Below are positions 32,438 to 44,629 of a stretch of 44,729 bases of DNA, one piece after another. Made by a program: the position numbers and the translations under genes. This DNA comes from Spongospora subterranea (lineage: Eukaryota > Endomyxa > Phytomyxea > Plasmodiophorida > Plasmodiophoridae). Within the stretch, counting starts at the first letter, position 1. Every line of letters begins with the position of its first letter. The notes below the pieces were generated by a model. It saw only the letters and a list, made by a program, of their open reading frames with translations. It was not told where the DNA came from and did no database searches. The stretch covers positions 1 through 44,729 of the forward strand of contig OUQQ01000101.1 of assembly GCA_900404475.1 (NCBI GenBank). Reading direction: 5' to 3'.

Positions 32438-35400
32438 ATGCCAATAGCAAAACCAAGCGGCCACAAAAATCGAAGAAGTTCGTTCATTGGGTTTTCGGTC
32501 GAATTCGATTTGACATTTTCCTCCTCACACAGAGTTGATGTTGAAGTTGTGCTTCAGCCGCAAGCCACGATCGTGGGATATTCAGCTGATCCCACGCAGA
32601 AGGAGAACTGGGAAAACGACTTTGGCGACCTTGATGAACTGAGCCCGGTATCGGGGCGATTTGCACAGTGGTCGGCTAATGTTGTTCCAAGAACAGACAT
32701 TTTCGCACCCGCCTCGCCCGTGTCCCACGATAAATCGCATAATACAGCTGAGATCGTTGATATCACCGGGGAGTTTTTTCCGATTGACGATGCGAAAACT
32801 GGGGACGAAGACTCTGATGGCTCAGCTGGTTCATCAACTCCGTCTTCGTCGGAAGGTGATTGGGATAATGCCATTCACGATGAGGACGACGATGGCAACA
32901 GTTCAGTTGTCGATTCAGATGCTATGTCGACCACAATGCAAAAACAGGTTACGGCAGTGCGAGTTCTGGCATTCGTTTCTTAACGATAACCCGCCCATTA
33001 GGTTTCGTCACTCTTGCGCTCGTACTTAGCTGCCGATGATTCCACAGCGTCGGGGGCGAGTTTAAACGGCTTCTCATCGCTAAAACTACGAAGTCATCAT
33101 CAGCAACCGATTCCAAGGCGGCATCGCCTGATGAAATTGTTGCAGTCAGAGGATGAAGCACCTGGTGTCCGGATCGTTGTGTATCCAAAACCGTCTATTC
33201 TGTATTCGGAGCACACCGAAGAAGGTCGAGCGTCATTTAGGGAATCTGTCTTGGAGGACTGGCTTTCGCTTCTCGGGTTCGTGTTACCGCAAATTCTCTT
33301 TTGTTAACTTTTTCTAAATACCGTTCTAGTCCAGGTTCAAGCCCGCTCCTGCATACTTAGTGCGGCCGATAAACATTACATCGTCGTCAGGTCTTAATGA
33401 TCCACCTTCGGTGCTGAACATCACAACGCTGTCGGATTGGTTGCTTTCTTGCCTAGAGCATGTTTATGCTCTGTACCGCCTTCGCGGCTCTGATTGGGCC
33501 GTAGATAAATGCTGGGATGCTGCTTCATCCACAATGAGAATGATGAGCCAATTGCAATGGGTGCTACCGGATTCTTCTCCGGAGAGCACATCCAGACCGT
33601 TATTCAATCGTCTATATACGATCCTTTATTCGGCTGCTAAGAGTGTTCCCCGTAATCACATGGACACATTCTCTAGCTTCATTGCTACGGCAATTACCGT
33701 GTTTCCACGCTACAAAGGCCATTTTGAGCTTTTGCTTCTATCGGCTATTGCTCATATTGACGCAACCAGGCTGAATCGTGTCTTACGTAATTACGTCGTC
33801 GTTTTTAACGCTCATGATCAGGCGGACACTCCGCTGCAAGCTGAAGTGGCTGCCGAAGCTCTCGTGTCCTTGCATCTGTATCTGAATCAGTATTCGCCAC
33901 TGAATACATCGATACTCAGCGCCACTTGGGACATTGCCGATGACCCAAACGTTCAATGGCTAGAATTTGCTCTGAACGATTGCGAAATTACACCAGATCT
34001 TTTGAATGTCCCAGCCATGTCCCCCCAGCAGTTCAAGCAAGAAGCTCGTCTTTGGAAAATTTGCGGTTCCGCATCGTTCCGCATGGAAAGATTGGAGATA
34101 TTGTATGGAAAGCTGTCAGGCGCCACTCTATTACGCGCGAAATGCGCCTATGTTATGGGCCACTTCGCACTTCACGAACACAATGACACAAGCTTGGCAG
34201 AACGTCTCCTGTTCGAATGTGTATATCTTCTGGATAAGACACCTCCCATTCTGAGATCACAAGTTCCTCTCGTTTCCGAACTGGGAACGAACGCGCTGAT
34301 TGCCTATGGAGACATCCTCTTGTCCAACGGCAAGTACAAATATGCTATTCTGGCAATGGAGGCCGCAATTTCTTGCTATAAATTACGCAAAGGGGACGAT
34401 TTCAGCGTAATGGATCGACGCCTCTGCGACGTTTGCTCCGAGAATAGGGATTGGGATCGGTCGCTAAAATTCCACTTAAAAATTCTGTCAACTTCTAGGA
34501 CACAAGAAAACGTCGCCGAATTTGTGTACCTTTCTCAACAAATTGCCAAGATATATGCTGAGCTGGGCGATTGGTTCAACGCCGAAGCCCATTTACTCGA
34601 CGCGCTCGCGTTTCTTTCGCAAACTTCGCTGAGGTCTTCAACTGTTTCGCCGTCGTCCACCGCCGCTGTTGCCCATTCTGCGCCTTATTCGTCTATTAGC
34701 GTGTCAACGTCATTGGGCCGTGGGGCAAAATCCGACGACGTCCACTTGCATTTGCGGGAATCTGGTACTGTTGGGCGTTATAGTTTACCACGATCAGCCC
34801 ACAAAGGCAGTACTGGCAGTGTCCATCGGGTCGGCTCCAGGTCTGTTGGCAGGCGCAGCGAGCTCAACCTTCTAGCATTTTCGCAATCTGTTCCAGTTCC
34901 AAACGACGATGTCGGCTCGTCGTCGTCATCGGAGCCTACCGGATTAGCGCTTAACACACCCTCGCTTGTTGCCGGGTCGCCCACGGTTCCTGCGACTACC
35001 CTAACCAGGAACCGGGCTGCTCGTCTCGGTCTTTTCCTGCGCCTAGGGCAACTTTATCGAGCTGGGGGTAAAGCTGCTGATGCCATCTCTATTTTCCAAT
35101 CCGCTTTGGACAGTGCCTTGGGACGATCTCGTACCCCTTTCATCAAATTGCTTTTGGCGAAATCTGCGTTGAAACTCGGTCTGTACCAACGCGTCAACGA
35201 GATCATTCATGAATTGGAAGGTTTATCTGCTTCTGGCCCAGTTTTATCTCCTCAACTCTCCAGCCATTCTTCTTTTTATCACAACAGAATGGCGGCGACG
35301 ACCTCGGGTCGCTTGGTGTCTGATGGAAACGCCGCAATATCACCTGAATCGCTCGATATCCGAATCGTCTCGTTGATCCATCAGGATAGGCTGAATTCGG

Positions 35401-38186
35401 CTTTGAAGATTGTCCTAGCAGGCATTGAGCAATGCCCGGTCTCTAGTCTCATGCAACTCGCTAGATTGCATTCTTTACGTGCTCGCATTTTGCTTCGCAT
35501 TGCTCAGCGAAAGATGCAGTCTCTTTGCTTGCCAGTTGGGTCGATTCCCGAAGATGTTACCGAACCATTTTTTGGTTTACCAGACCTCAACGCCTGTGTT
35601 GATGCCCATTCACTAGCATTTGAATATTTTTCGAAAGTCAACGATATGTATCATGCTGCTAAAATGGTTGCGGGCATCGCTCAAGCTTATCTTGACGTTC
35701 TGGTTGTCGTGTTTTGCGTACTTCGTTGGCCTTTGTCTGCGATTTCGCCCTGGCTATCAGCCAATGGTTTCCAGGTCGGGGCAAACAATTTTCTCAGCAG
35801 GATTGATGTCCCTGCCAGCCATGCACTAGAAACATTCAGCGAATGTCTAGACGTGATCCATATGCTATTCGCCCTTCTCTCCATTTCCGAACTTAGATCA
35901 GTGCAGGTTCGTAGGATCTCTTTTGTCGTTCGAATAGCTCTGAATACGTATTGTCAGGCGAGATGCCAGAATGACGATCCTGATCTGCAAGCAATTTCAA
36001 TCAGTTATTGGAAAGAGGTTCGCGATGCCCTATTTGGTTTGTTTTTGCATAATTCCGAGCTGGCGACTACGACAGTGTCATCTCCTGGACTTCATAAGCG
36101 ATTATCACGTTTATTTTCCCGCCTTGTTCGGCTGTTATTGACGTTTGATCCTGCGTTTATCGCTATCAACACCTATGTGCTGAATGCGTATTTGTTGTTC
36201 CAAACTGAGTTGGACTGCCAAAACGGCCCCGTTTCCGACGAGTCCGAACAGGGACGCCAATCTCCACCTCACTCTCGTACAACACCGCATAGCAAGCCGA
36301 ATAGCGCGTCGACCTCGCCTTCCCGTAGCGGACGTCTGTTTTCAGCTGGCAAACGTTTTACATTAGGTATCCGTAACAATCGCCAACGCTTAACGTCGCC
36401 GCATCATTCTGCCGGCAGCTCGAATTTCGATTCGGACATGGAAACGCCCACTTTGAGCGCAAAGTTCACTGCTTCGTCATTCAACAGCGATATCGACTTC
36501 GTATCGTGTCTGGTTCAAATCCACAGGAACTGTATTCTTTACGCCACCAACCGTCTCAGTCAATCTGAGGTTCATGATCGTAACAAGGCCTATCTAAGAC
36601 GGTTGCTGAGCTTTATGGATAAGCTCCGTTCTTCCGAAAGCAACCCAATATCACCTACCTCCACAGTGGACATTCCTTCTGGGCACAGGCTCACGCCGGT
36701 GTTGTCTTCCAACTTGGTATATGCAATCTCTCTCCAGGGCATTTTGAGCTTCTTTTCTCCGAATTCCAAACCAACCGTTGCCCATATGGTAAGATCGGTT
36801 TCGGAGCGGTCTCCCGCCTCTGTTGATGCATTGCTCGCCTCACTTCATCAGCATGACGATTCCGCCATCTCTGCCGATTCCATTGTACTAGAGGAGTGTA
36901 ATGGGCCAACGCTGTCTCCACCGTACATGTGCATGACCTCTATCTCGTTGCTGTTTTCTTCTCTTGATCCTCAGCATCTTTTATTGCTTATCGCCGCACT
37001 CCTATCAGACCATCAGGTAATCATGTCCTCTTGTTCACAGATGTTAATCGTATCTGTTTGTGACGCCCTGGTCACATTACTTTATCCATTTTATTGGCGC
37101 CATTATTATTTGCCAAACATTACGCTAGACACGATATCAATCCTCTTTGTCGACGCCCCATATATAATTGGAATGCATGCCTCTTTATTGCACGCGGTTC
37201 CTCCTGATATCGCCGCTCTTGTTGTTGATCTGGATCGCAATCACGTCCAGAACTCGTCGTTTTCCCCTGTCGTTCCTCTCCCTACTAAAGTGTCCTCCCG
37301 GTTGTACAAGGTTATCGTTAAATTCATGTCAGCGATGTTCATCACTCATGCGTCCCAGCGCCCGTCGTTGCGCAGTGCAGTATTTTCACCAGCATCACCG
37401 GTATCGTCTTCTACTCCGGTCGCGAAGTCGCAGCAGTTCTTGCCGCTGCCTTCGGAGCTTGCCGTTGATCATACGTCACAATATCCAACTTTACAGGCAT
37501 TGCGTCAAGGAATGATTGCGGCGTTCGCGTCCATGCTCTATCCATACAGGTTGCAATGTGGTCCACAACAGCTTTCCACGTCTGCTTTCAATTGCGATTT
37601 GTTCCTCCACGATGCCAAACCGGCGAATCGTGCATTTCTTCAACGTCTAGCATCGTCGCGGTCATTTCACTCATTTCTTCAAGAACGCCAGGTTGCTTCT
37701 GCTGAGGAGCTTTCTACTTGTCCGTTCGAGGACGCAATTCTCGACGTTTTGAAGAGGAAATGGACAAAACTGTCGGCGTTCGAGTCGGTTTCATTGAGTG
37801 CTGCGATGATGGTGTGTTCAAGTGCAAAGCGGCATCCAAAGCGTAAATGGGCAGTGCTTCATGGCAATCTGATATCTATATTCCCGTCCAAACGGGCGGC
37901 GAAAAAGAAAAACTCTAAGCCCAAACATGTCTTGGAGCTGGTTGCCGGGCAGTTCACACTGTTGACAGCTTTCGAAGAAGATGACACAATGTTCAGCCTA
38001 AGTATGGGGCACAATACGAGTTTTAATTGCGGCAATCCGAATGGTTTCATGAAAGAGCAATGGAATTTCAAGGCCGATAGCCATGATCAGCGCAGGCAGT
38101 GGACAATGGCCATCTCGGCCAGGTCGGTCACAGCTGAGACAAGGAATCAATGGCGCTTCCTTGTTAAAGAATACAAACCAATGTAA
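32438..38186 (+). CDS. Large TPR-DENN-PH protein, predicted Rab GEF
   Basis: Exons 32438-32947, 33002-33276 and 33335-38186 give 1878 residues; introns are 54 and 58 nt. The N-terminus is acidic with two W-(D/E)-N/D motifs (ENWENDFGDLDE, GDWDNAIHDEDD). Residues about 580-900 hold TPR-like helix pairs, for example QIAKIYAELGDWFNAEAHLL and LRLGQLYRAGGKAADAISIF. Ser-rich linkers separate the parts. A DENN module sits at about 1450-1700, with the cDENN core LLLLIAALLSDHQVIMSS followed by PFYWRHYYLPNI and APYIIGMHASLL. A PH domain is at about 1755-1860 (KRKWAVLHGNLISIFPS, ending QRRQWTMAISAR). DENN domains exchange nucleotide on Rab GTPases, and the PH domain would add membrane binding. The start is the first ATG; an upstream exon cannot be excluded. 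Confidence 0.88.
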
Positions 38187-38410
38187 TAGTCAATATCATT
38201 TATTATTAACAATACGTCAATGTCCTTCCTTTTCCAAGGCCTCATTTTGCATATTGATTAGCGTAGCTCAAAAAACGAGTTGGTTCGTTTCAACGACTTT
38301 AGGTTGGTGACACACCATCGTTGGTGTCGCGTGCCCAGAGTTGAGGGCCCCGACATAAGATTGTGGTCGTTGGGGTTTTTAGATCATTCGAATTGACACT
38401 GTCAAACCCA

Positions 38411-39698
38411 ATGGGCCAATTCTTCCTTTCAAAATGGATTTTCGCACTCATCGCAGTGCAGATTGCCTTTTACGTGCAAGCGCAAACAACAGCACAAGCA
38501 AAAAGTATGACATTGTTTTCGATGTAAAGATTTTGCTTTCTCACTGTTGACATCAGAGCAGCCTGAAGATGCTTTAGCGATAGACAATTGCACGGCGGAC
38601 GATGTCAGCGACTATAGCATGGCATGGCACATTGCCAGTGTTTTCATCATATTCGGCTCGTCGGGCCTTGGAATATTCACGACGCTCCTGATAGGCATCA
38701 AAAGCAAATCGAAAATAATGGCCCAGATTCTTCAAGTTAGTACAATGACCTGTTGGTTCTAGGATGCAGGTTGATTTCATCACAGGTCTCCAAAATGTTT
38801 GGAATCGGAATTATTGCTGCTACGGGATGGTGTCATTTGATTCCTGACGCTTTCGATGCGTTTACAAGTCCCTGTCTTGGTGAAGGTTGGCAGTCATATG
38901 GAGCAGCGTTCGTTGGCGTTTTCGCCCTTGCAGCGTCTTTTGCGATTCAGCTAATTGAGCTGGTTGGACCTGGGCACGCCAGTGCGCCGAGTCCAAGGGT
39001 AGCCGATGACCCAGTGGAGTTCGATTTGAATGTTGGGCAGGCGCTTCCAGCAGGTCATGGCCAGCCACTTCAGCTTGAGAGTCAATATCACGAGCATGGT
39101 AAAAACATGTCTACCGCAATCCTGGAAGCCGGAATCTTGTTCCACTCTCTGGTTATCGGGTTGACGTTAGGCGTAATGGCTGACCTAGCACAGTTCCAAA
39201 CGTTGATGATCGCGATTTGCTTTCATCAGCTGTTCGAAGGTATGGCCCTCGGGGCACTCATATCGAAGATGAATCGTGGAACATGGTTCAAGTTTTTGGT
39301 GCCCGGTCTGCTCTATCCAATGACTACTCCCATCGGAATCGCCATCGGGATTGCCGTCCATCAGCACTACAACGCTAATGCCGGCAAAACGATCGTCATT
39401 CAGGGCATCTTTAATTCTCTTTCGTAAGCTGTTCATTTAGTTCGTTGTGCTCCTGGGCCTCCACTGATTGGTTTGTCGATCAGAGCCGGTATTCTGCTGT
39501 ACAATACCTATGCTGAGTTAATGTCCACAGAGGTCAGTTGATCACCGAAGAGGTTTGCTCCTCGGGCCATATTTAACTCAAATTTAGGTTAACCACAACC
39601 GAACCTTCCGAAAGTTCACCAAAACGTTCAAATTTGTAAATATGATGGCGATGTATACAGGAGCAGGAGTCATGGCGCTTCTGGCAAAATGGGCTTAG
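38411..39698 (+). CDS. ZIP-family zinc/iron transporter
   Basis: Exons 38411-38504, 38557-38735, 38786-39423, 39484-39532 and 39588-39698 give 356 residues, all in phase, with introns of 50-60 nt. The protein begins with a signal-peptide-like segment (WIFALIAVQIAFYV). Eight membrane segments follow. ZIP hallmarks are present: GWCHLIPDAFDAF in TM3, HSLVIGLTLG in TM4 (near residue 210) and CFHQLFEGMALG in TM5 (near 236), with the metal-binding His and Glu intact. The loop between TM3 and TM4 is short, with only a few His residues (HGQPLQ, YHEHGK). The arrangement resembles fungal and plant Zrt/Irt plasma-membrane importers of Zn2+ or Fe2+. Which metal it carries and its membrane are not decided by the sequence. 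Confidence 0.93.
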
Positions 39699-39924
39699 TA
39701 AAATTAAAAATGGCGTTAGCAAACCGAAATGTGTTTAAGCGAGATTGAAATTTATTATAGCTTTGTATCTACAATCCAGTAATAGTCAGGAGGTTACTTA
39801 GAGAGATTGCGAAGTGTTATGTGATGGCCGCCTATCTTGCAATAAACCATGCCGCCGAACCAGGTTGTACATGTCGAAGTTATGAGACTAAACGCAGAAA
39901 TTATATAACGCAAAAGAAGAAAGA

Positions 39925-41870
39925 TTACGCTTTGGTTACTTTGACGGCATCCCCGAATTTCAATTTTGAGGTGTAAGGCATTAGACCCATCTAAATAACA
40001 AATTTTCTCACTGGAAAAAATATAGCAAATGAACCTTACGTGACGTGATCGTTTGATTGCGACAGCAACGCGACGCTGATATTTGGAACAGACACCCCTG
40101 TTTTGCAATTGAACGATACCCGGAGACACTAAACGAAAACACTTACGTCTTTTTTTTTGGTATGATCATACCGAAATCATTGACAAAACTATTCAGCAAA
40201 GCGACGTTTGTGTGAGATATATCAGGGGCATTATCTTTTGAAAGACCACATCGCTGTCGCGATCCCGGGCCAGTCCTTGGCCGGGCACATATTGGGCACT
40301 CAGTAAACTGAGGAACGTCTCTGAGAACAGTTTGAGCAGAAGAATACGCATGCGACGAAATTTAGCACCTATTGGCGAAAACCGGCTTGGAATCTGGATC
40401 AAGGTCTTCAATAGTGGGGCGCAATTCTTCGGGAAGGAGGTCAGGATTCAGCTCTGCTGAAGCCTGTTGACCTTGGCCTGCATTATTGCGATTCTTAAAG
40501 TTTTGCTGTTTCAGATAGTGCTGGATCTGTAAAAAGATCAGCAACAGAAAAACAACACGATGGGTTTGAGTTGCCTGTCTCCGTTTTTGATCTAAAGCAG
40601 GGGAAGAAATCTCAGGAGTCCCGAGAATTTTCTCCCATTTTTCTTCTTCGCTCATAGGCGTTCCGTTGGGGCGAACTCCTCGAATCAACTGCTCCCGCTC
40701 GTCTCCTTCACCGCAAAACATGAACATCAGCAATGAAGCATAACCATTAATGAATAAAACCTTCAAAGGGAATGGGTTGCCGCTCAACGTCTTTGACTTT
40801 GCCATCTTTGGTAATGGAGTAACCTAATTCGGTTAACACTCTGATAACCTGGTTCGGTTGGGACATATCTACTTTCCGTTCAGGTAGTGAGATTCCAGTT
40901 TCCTTCAAGGTTGTCTAGAAAGAAATACTGAGTAATGATCAGCAAATTTTTTTTGCAGAAACTTACAGCAAACCGTGGGTCAATGCATTCAAGTAGCGAC
41001 GAGAGTCGAACAAGCAAAGGAGCGTGTTTCTGTTCGGCTTTACGGCAACTCAATGCGTGATCACATTAAGAAACTGTAAAATACCTTGGACTGCGGCCAA
41101 GTGCGTCCTTAAAGGGTCGCTTTCTATGTATGCCTCCGTAAACTGAATTGCTTTTTTACGACAAAGAGCTAATTGAATCTCTTGCTCCAATCGCACCTGC
41201 AAGATATTACTTAAGCTCCGTTGTATTGGAACGACTGTAATCAGTGCTGACAAGCTCTTCTTCCCAACCAAAACGGTTCGCCACATACTGTTTCGCAATC
41301 GACGGCAGCTCATGAATGATACCATCCAGGTCTGCATCGCTCTTTTCAGATTCCTATGAGCCTTTTAACAACTTTTGATATTCATGAAACATTTGTCCAC
41401 CTCAATTGTTTGTGGCCGCTGCCTGCTCATCTCAGACTCGCTTTCTTCCTTCTCTTTTTGAGAAGCAGTCATTTGACGGCGTTCCTTCTTGGCTGCCTCA
41501 ACTTCTCGCTTCAATGACCATTCCGACTGATATTTATTGGTCCACTGGGCTACTTTCCGTTGCACTTCTTCTTCTTGCGCTGGCGTTAACTCAGGCGCTG
41601 GCGGTTCTTCACTGAGAAAATTCAGATAATATTAGGGGCCAGTCTTTTGAGAAAGGCGAATATGATTAACTATTTTTCATTCATTCCCCGAGAAAGGTAA
41701 TGTGAGACGGCTTGGCGCACCGCCTTATGCTGTTGGCCAGCTGACTTCATCATCTGCTGGTCGCCGAACCCCAGCTGCGACATGATCGCGGCCAGGTCAC
41801 TGGGATCAGCTTTCCCCGACGACATTGCCCGCACCGCCACCCGATATCCCAATCGAACACGGTGCAACAT
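39925..41870 (-). CDS. Mitochondrial ribosomal protein bS18m with long N-terminal extension
   Basis: Eleven minus-strand exons join in one frame of 473 residues: 41870-41671, 41611-41401, 41353-41252, 41196-41092, 41029-40967, 40914-40761, 40705-40575, 40526-40369, 40320-40147, 40097-40040 and 39990-39925. Introns are 47-62 nt. The start MLHRVRLGYRVAVRAMSSGK looks like a mitochondrial presequence. Residues from about 375 are bS18: TECPICARPRTG, ISHTNVALLNSFVND, MIIPKKKTGVCSKYQRRVAV, AIKRSRHMGLMPYT. That protein sits on the small-subunit platform. The roughly 350-residue N-terminal part is charged and helical and matches nothing I know. The intron 40527-40574 begins GC; if retained (48 nt) the frame stays open. 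Two transcripts, with bS18m starting downstream (for example at the Met of MSEEEKWEKI), remain possible. Confidence 0.75.
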
Positions 41871-42089
41871 TGTTAATTAGAATAATACGATTGTGTTTCA
41901 GTGTTTCTGTGATACACATCATGACATACACTGCATTTACGGACCCCGTACAACTTGCACAGGGTCACAGCGATGTGGCGACAAGCGCCATGGGATGCGT
42001 GGTTCAAGGGGATATGCGAAAGGATTCAGACCTGCACTTTCTCTCATAGAATGAGGACAGCTGATTGAATTGTTGTGCAACGGGATTTA

Positions 42090-43190
42090 TGGAAAAATGG
42101 GAGAAACCTGATCGTCCGACGGTACGATAAGAAAGTTTTTCGGCTCGCTTATGTGCTCAAGGCGTTACCCAAAAGACAACTCACAATTACGAAAAGATTT
42201 CTGCATCAACAGCGTCCTCGACGAGCATCCTCAAAATCATGGCACTGCTGCACAACACCGGTGATGCAGCCGACAGATCGATTTCGCTGCAGCGTATCTA
42301 AAAGGTGTCCTGGAACACGAAGTCTACATGCGTCAAGATTCTGGATTTGTTAACTGGCCAACGCAACCGGTGTTTACGGCACCAAACAGGGAGCTGAACG
42401 ATGGCACGATGCGATTGTTACCCTTCTTGTCACCGAACGTGGTTTTACTCGAGCAATCGCTGCCCCCATGCGTCTCCGTTCTCCTCATTGACACTTGCAT
42501 GTTGATCATTGGTCTACATACTGACGACTGTTTGATAGCGCGCAACAATGAAGCTTGGGTATCCGAGGTGATATAGAAACTGCACTATCTTCCCGACGCG
42601 TGCGCAGAGAGGGTGCGAAAGGAGCAATCACCATTGATCAAAAGGAGTACATTGATGATCTTCTCAAGAGATTTAACACGTCTGACTGCAACATTGTACT
42701 CACCCCGCATCAACCAGGGTTGTATTCTCGAAATTTTTCATCACCAAGGACAACATAACCCCAGAAAATGGACATGTCGACCGTGCCATACAAAGAACGG
42801 TCGCTTCAGTGGTTAGCTCGTTGTTGCCGCCCAGATATATACGCCGTCAATGTCCTATCTGAATACGCTGCCAATCCCTGGCCGGGCGCACTGGACAGGC
42901 CTCAAAAGCCGCTCGGAATCCCCCAATAAACGCCGATCTCGCACTGGCAATATCATTATGTTGACAGGTGGACCATTGTACTGGTCCTCCCGCCGACAAT
43001 AGACCTGGGAAACATCAAAGTTGCTCTATCGTCAACGCAAGCGGACACCAAAGCACTTTGGTGCCCCCCAGGTCTTGTCGACGTGATGCGTTTACCTGCG
43101 AACATAAATCAGGGTCGGGTTCGGATTCGTTCCGGATTCCGAACCACAGATGAGAACGTGAGAAGACGACGTAATCGTAAGAGGGCAAAA
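42090..43190 (+). mobile_element. Decayed Ty1/copia retrotransposon, RT-RNase H remnant
   Basis: Fragments of a copia polyprotein appear in order but in shifting frames with stops. About 42128-42290: SARLCAQGVTQK and a DYFETFSP-like region. About 42292-42350: AAYLKGVLEHEVYMRQDSGF. About 42497-42562: the reverse-transcriptase active site decayed to IIGLHTDDCLIARNNEAW (YVDD expected). About 42615-42720: ITIDQKEYIDDLLKRF. About 42780-42875: VPYKER, SLQWLARCCRPDI, AVNVLSEYAANPW. About 43000-43060: RNase H piece VALSSTQADTKALW. No gag, integrase or LTRs were identified. The copy is clearly dead. Confidence 0.8.
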
Positions 43191-43510
43191 TAGATGAACG
43201 AATTTATTAGGAGATCAACAGCTCTGAGCGGCGCATGAATCACTCGCCAAATCAACGCACACTTCGCACAGTTGAGAGGGTTTGATATTTAACATGCCCA
43301 CTCGAACCATGTGCCTTCGTAGTACATATCCGCGACGAGCGTTCTACAGTAGTACCGTATGCGAACCTGCTCCACCACTTAGCCTCTGACATCGAGTCTT
43401 TTGCACTTTTTGCTTATCTTGTTTATAATTAAAAGTTTCGCCGTTGAATTTTTAGTATCTTTGATCACCCGATGTGAACTTCTTTGAATGTGTAGCGCCG
43501 GAAGGTATCT

Positions 43511-43765
43511 TTATTCGAACGGGGCGAGGAAGATCTTCATCAATATCGACGTTGGCTTCACGAGTTTGACTCGTACCGCTGGCCCAGGTATGGATAGAAG
43601 ACGTTCGCTTACATAGTTATATATGACGACCGATCCGAATGCCACTAGCAGATGACCTGGCATAGCAAGGGACTCAAGACCATGAAAACAGCTTCGGATC
43701 AGTAGGGAAACCCCCACACCCAAACAGCTAGAAGCTATGGTTAACAGACCAATCATCTTGTTCAT
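43511..43765 (-). CDS. Hypothetical small membrane protein (84 residues)
   Basis: An intact ATG-to-stop frame of 84 residues lies between the two retrotransposon remnants. It has two hydrophobic segments (IGLLTIASSCLGVGVSLLI and GHLLVAFGSVVIYNYV) and a basic stretch VRVKLVKPTS. No family is recognised. It could be a true small gene, an exon, or chance within repeat-derived DNA. Confidence 0.3.
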   Translation of the reverse strand: MNKMIGLLTIASSCLGVGVSLLIRSCFHGLESLAMPGHLLVAFGSVVIYNYVSERLLSIPGPAVRVKLVKPTSILMKIFLAPFE

Positions 43766-44096
43766 TGTCGCAGAATAAATTTACCTGAAACTGATGAAGC
43801 ACGCACCACAATTTCCTCGGTCATTTCCCCTCACTACCTTGGACTCTGAGCTCATTATTAATGCGTTGACAACCCTGGCCATGCATTGGCACACCGACTG
43901 GACTTTCAGCTGTCGACAGCACCACAATTGAGCAACGGTCCAACAAAGACTGCAGTACCCCTATTAAGTGTTGTGGACAGCCTTGCGCGAGCAGATTCCG
44001 CCAGATTAAAGCCCAAATTTCGGGTTTTCGGTTTCCCAAATCCGGCATTCGGTGGATGATTATTTGCGAATGCCGTTCTCGTCGTCATTCTAATTA

Positions 44097-44629
44097 CAGG
44101 ATGCTGTTCCTCAAAGAATCGTTTCAGTCGTACCAAGAGTTATCAGCCATAGTGGAACACTATTCGAAAGAGTTGGTGTTCCCGTTGTGACAAAACACCC
44201 ATTTCAAAATCTCGTCATTGAGGAACTGTGTTCGCGCTTACATATTTACCATCATTTTACGACCGCATACACGCCTTGGGCAAACGGTACGGTGGAAATC
44301 GTAAATCGTCATGTTCTGGCTCTTTTAAAGACACTGGCATCGGAAATGCAGTTGAATTTTCTGCAGGACTGGCTCAGTATTTTACCTTGAACCACAAGAT
44401 CCGTCCTCGAGTGAAGTATGCATCGGTCACCATCTTCACAGGCCTCTCCCCTTCACAATTCTTTTTTGTTATTTTTTTGGGTAGGCTAGACAAGGTTGAC
44501 GACATTCCCTTGAGTGCCGGAACATACATCAGTCAGTTCAGAAAACAGTTTCGTCTCACCGAGCGAATGTCCGCTCACGTCGCCGTAAGCAGAAATCGGT
44601 TGAACAGGCTAATTTCGGGAAGGTGATTA
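44097..44629 (+). mobile_element. Decayed Ty3/gypsy retrotransposon integrase remnant
   Basis: The end of an integrase core and its C-terminal region are present. THFKN-like sequence is followed by LHIYHHFTTAYTPWANGTVE with the catalytic-region PWANGTVE motif, then NRHVLALLKTLASEMQLNFL and VTIFTGLSPSQF. Stops and a frame change (near 44385) break the frame. Similar integrases are common in oomycete and chytrid genomes. The element may continue beyond the window. No LTR was recognised. Confidence 0.8.

Noticed and set aside
33956..35884. Many secondary ORFs on both strands across the large DENN exon
   Set aside because: They are frame shadows of one long conserved coding exon.
36500..36530. 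tRNA T-arm-like GGTTCAAATCC
   Set aside because: It lies inside the DENN coding exon and no cloverleaf can be formed around it; no tRNA, rRNA or CRISPR array was found in the window.
41030..41064. A 35-nt intron as the junction between exons 4 and 5 of the bS18m gene
   Set aside because: A 62-nt alternative (41030-41091) with the same acceptor keeps the frame and agrees with the other intron sizes; the shorter one cannot be fully excluded.
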